Under the pieces are notes generated by a model, which ran no database searches, was not told where the DNA came from, and was given only the letters and a program-made list of their open reading frames with translations. Made by a program: the position numbers and the translations under genes. Shown here piece after piece: positions 4,538-6,104 of a stretch of DNA of 6,104 bases. This DNA comes from Methanosarcinales archaeon (GTDB lineage: Archaea; Halobacteriota; Syntropharchaeia; Alkanophagales; Methanospirareceae): NCBI GenBank assembly GCA_003661125.1, contig QMVO01000112.1, positions 1 through 6,104 on the forward strand, given 5' to 3'. Positions within the stretch are counted from its first letter, which is position 1; every line of letters starts with the position of its first letter.

Positions 4538-5689
4538 ATGCCGCCAGAATACGAAAAAGCTTTGATTTCTGAATATGAGCACTGCAAAAACACTCTCCTT
4601 TCTTTTTTCGCGATGCCACGCAACACAAAAGAAAGCAAAAAAGCTATTAATACTTCTTTATCGGCATGCACGACAAAACAAGCAAATATAATTATTAAAG
4701 AGTTACCAACTAATTTCCTCGCTGGTGTTTATATCGAATCTAATTACTTATCGAAAAATATTCCCGCTTATACCACTGTTGATCTTTCTCGTGTATCCAA
4801 AACGCATCTAAACAAGATAACCCGAGAAACGATAGGTCACATAGGCAAATTCAATGAAGAAATAGCGAATGGATTGAAATTGCGATATGGAACATTGATT
4901 GCCCATAATAAACTCATAAATGACCTCAAACAGAAGGGCTGGACTGCACAAACAGAAAAGAAATTAGCTGCTTTGGGTTTAGACAGAGCAACTATCAATC
5001 TCATAAAACAGCAATCGACCACGAACAAAATGATTCACATTCTTGAGCAGCATGGCATACGTGGCGGAATGCATCCTTATGATGTTGCTAAAAAATTGCA
5101 ACCTGCGATACGTTCTTATTTCGGTCCCGGTGGCGTTTTCATAGATAACACAGGCAAATATCGCACTGAATTCGTTGTTGATCCTGATGGCAATTGGAAA
5201 AAAGTCAAGAAACTTATTACTCGCCCTTACCACACAACAGTAAAAGCGTATTCTCATGTTATTGCCAGGTCTTCTATGCTTCGCGCGAATCGTCTCGGCA
5301 GGATTGAAACATTGAAACAGTCTGGATTCGTACAGAAGTGGGTTTATATCTCAAGCTTATCGGCGAACATGTGTGCGCGCTGTGGTGCTATGCACGGTGC
5401 TATTCTTGACAATCCTTATGAATTCGCTGGCGGACTGCATCCCATGTGCGCTTGCCTCGGTCCGCAGCCGGTCTGGAAACCTGAAACTGGCTTGCGAAAT
5501 CATAGCGCTGAATATTATGAAAATCAGAAAAATCAGTGGTTCTGGAAAACATATCGCACTCGTGAGTATAACAAAACACTACCAAAAGAAGCACGCATCC
5601 CTAATTATAACTTCCTTCCGCCTTCTGAACTCACACCCATGCCCGATGCCGCGCAGATGAGAGAAATAAGGGCTAAACTATTGTCTTAA
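4538..5689 (+). CDS. SPP1 gp7 / Mu gpF-like head morphogenesis protein
   Basis: This encodes 383 residues. The C-terminal third carries the Mu F-like domain: YSHVIARSSMLRANRLGRIE (238-257, matching the usual 'iARTe..ra.N..r.e' helix), QKWVYISSLSANMCARCGAMHG (266-287), and LHPMCAC (300-306). C279, C282, H286, H301, C304 and C306 correspond to the family 'C..C..lhG ... HP.CrC' pattern, a likely metal-binding or structural core. Residues 80-235 are mostly helical. Members of this family (SPP1 gp7, Mu gpF) are minor head proteins that act with the portal in head assembly, and some are injected with DNA. Residues 307-383 form a C-terminal extension with many aromatic and basic residues. The start is set by GGAGGAT 6 bases upstream. 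The usual site of this gene is just after portal; here about 3.5 kb of other genes intervene. The ARTE motif reads ARSS, a mild divergence. Confidence 0.85.
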   Translation: MPPEYEKALISEYEHCKNTLLSFFAMPRNTKESKKAINTSLSACTTKQANIIIKELPTNFLAGVYIESNYLSKNIPAYTTVDLSRVSKTHLNKITRETIGHIGKFNEEIANGLKLRYGTLIAHNKLINDLKQKGWTAQTEKKLAALGLDRATINLIKQQSTTNKMIHILEQHGIRGGMHPYDVAKKLQPAIRSYFGPGGVFIDNTGKYRTEFVVDPDGNWKKVKKLITRPYHTTVKAYSHVIARSSMLRANRLGRIETLKQSGFVQKWVYISSLSANMCARCGAMHGAILDNPYEFAGGLHPMCACLGPQPVWKPETGLRNHSAEYYENQKNQWFWKTYRTREYNKTLPKEARIPNYNFLPPSELTPMPDAAQMREIRAKLLS

Positions 5690-5749
5690 ACCGTAGTAGT
5701 TGGGACTTTATATTCAAATTGTGCATTATGGCACTGACAAGTATATTGC

Positions 5750-5766
5750 TTTTTATATTATAAAAA
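5750..5766 (+). promoter_or_regulatory. Symmetric AT-rich TATA-like element before the last gene
   Basis: TTTTTATA-T-TATAAAAA is a perfect 8-base inverted repeat around a central T. Its left half begins 30 bases before the ATG at 5780, the distance expected for a leaderless archaeal transcript. A second TATA-like octamer, TTTATATT, is at 5707-5714 and could start a message with a short leader near 5735. The 90-base gap from 5690 holds no strong T-tract terminator before these elements, so read-through from the upstream operon is also possible. Confidence 0.5.
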
Positions 5767-5779
5767 TTTTTAAAAACCC

Positions 5780-6104
5780 ATGCATGAAAAAGAACGGATA
5801 AACGAATATGCAGACAGCTGGTATCTTGCGTGGTTCGAGGATCGCATAAAATATATTCAATATGTCGCAGAGCAATTGGAAGGATGTCTTTCTGTATATC
5901 AGGAACTAATTGAAGAAGCGGAAGTGGAAACACGAAAATGTAATTCTCGCGGTGGATTTGGATGGATTCCTACCGAAAAATTCATAACACATATGGACGA
6001 AGCGATAAAACTACTTGACATGGCTTTTTGCGGAGTTTTGACACATCAGCAGTCGCTAATTTCTGCGAAATTAGCATACGAGCAAATCAATAGTAACCAA
6101 AATA
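5780..6104 (+). CDS. Helical protein of unknown function, N-terminal part (runs off window)
   Basis: The frame is open from the ATG at 5780 to the end of the window, with 108 codons visible and no stop. The family is not recognised. The protein begins MHEKERINEYADSWYLAWFEDRI and is predicted to be almost wholly helical: residues about 8-53 form one long amphipathic, Glu-rich region (AEQLEGCLSVYQELIEEAEVE). A short glycine turn (SRGGFGWIP, about 56-64) follows, then a second helical stretch (EKFITHMDEAIKLLDMAF, then QQSLISAKLAYEQI). This helical hairpin layout would suit a coiled-coil or scaffold-like protein, but that is only shape. No signal peptide or membrane segment is seen. The start fits the TATA-like element 30 bases upstream and a leaderless message; no ribosome-binding site precedes it. 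An ATG four bases further on is out of frame and closes within five codons. Confidence 0.6.
   Translation, partial: MHEKERINEYADSWYLAWFEDRIKYIQYVAEQLEGCLSVYQELIEEAEVETRKCNSRGGFGWIPTEKFITHMDEAIKLLDMAFCGVLTHQQSLISAKLAYEQINSNQN

Noticed and set aside
1..6104. tRNA, rRNA, CRISPR array, insertion sequence or attachment site
   Set aside because: No cloverleaf, regularly spaced repeats, transposase motifs or terminal repeats were found by reading both strands; an attachment site cannot be judged without flanking sequence.

Overview
The window looks like part of the structural-gene region of a head-tailed (caudovirus-type) virus or provirus, all read on the + strand, with an accessory cassette inserted between structural genes. 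Control signals point to an archaeal host: three genes start 28-31 bases downstream of an AT-rich TATA-like octamer, the spacing expected for leaderless archaeal transcripts; a fourth TATA box precedes a gene with a GGTGAT ribosome-binding site; and a T-rich tract of the archaeal terminator kind ends one operon. There are also strong Shine-Dalgarno sites (GGAGGTGAT, GGAGGAT). Moderate-to-low GC and LamG proteins would fit a methanogen- or methanotroph-related euryarchaeote, but the lineage is inference.

Layout: (i) 1-1210, the C-terminal part of a portal protein, overlapped by a small gene for a one-helix membrane protein. (ii) 1249-3021, a run of three genes with its own possible promoter: a beta-rich protein of unknown role, a 102-residue protein made of two degenerate repeats, and a LamG/concanavalin-A-like domain protein that may be a host-surface-binding decoration or fibre. 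A T-rich terminator follows. (iii) 3065-3498, an independently promoted pair encoding a ribbon-helix-helix DNA-binding protein and a 54-residue Cys/His protein. Its arginine codon use is unlike that of the portal gene (no CGC/CGT codons), so it looks like a recently acquired moron. (iv) 3500-5689, a promoter followed by a shrunken LamG-like protein, a DUF5131 (Gp37/Gp68) three-Cys radical-SAM-like protein and an SPP1 gp7/Mu gpF-like head morphogenesis protein, tightly packed as one operon. (v) 5690-6104, a further TATA-like element and the 5' part of a helical protein of unknown function that runs off the window.

How it fits together: the portal and the gp7/gpF-like protein would work at the capsid vertex during assembly. 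The intervening genes probably supply surface display (LamG), regulation (ribbon-helix-helix) and an enzymatic accessory function (DUF5131). No major capsid protein, terminase, protease, integrase, tRNA or CRISPR array is visible. The points most worth a second look are the miniature LamG derivative at 3532, the mosaic codon use inside the full LamG gene, the self-contained regulator cassette, and the symmetric TATA elements.
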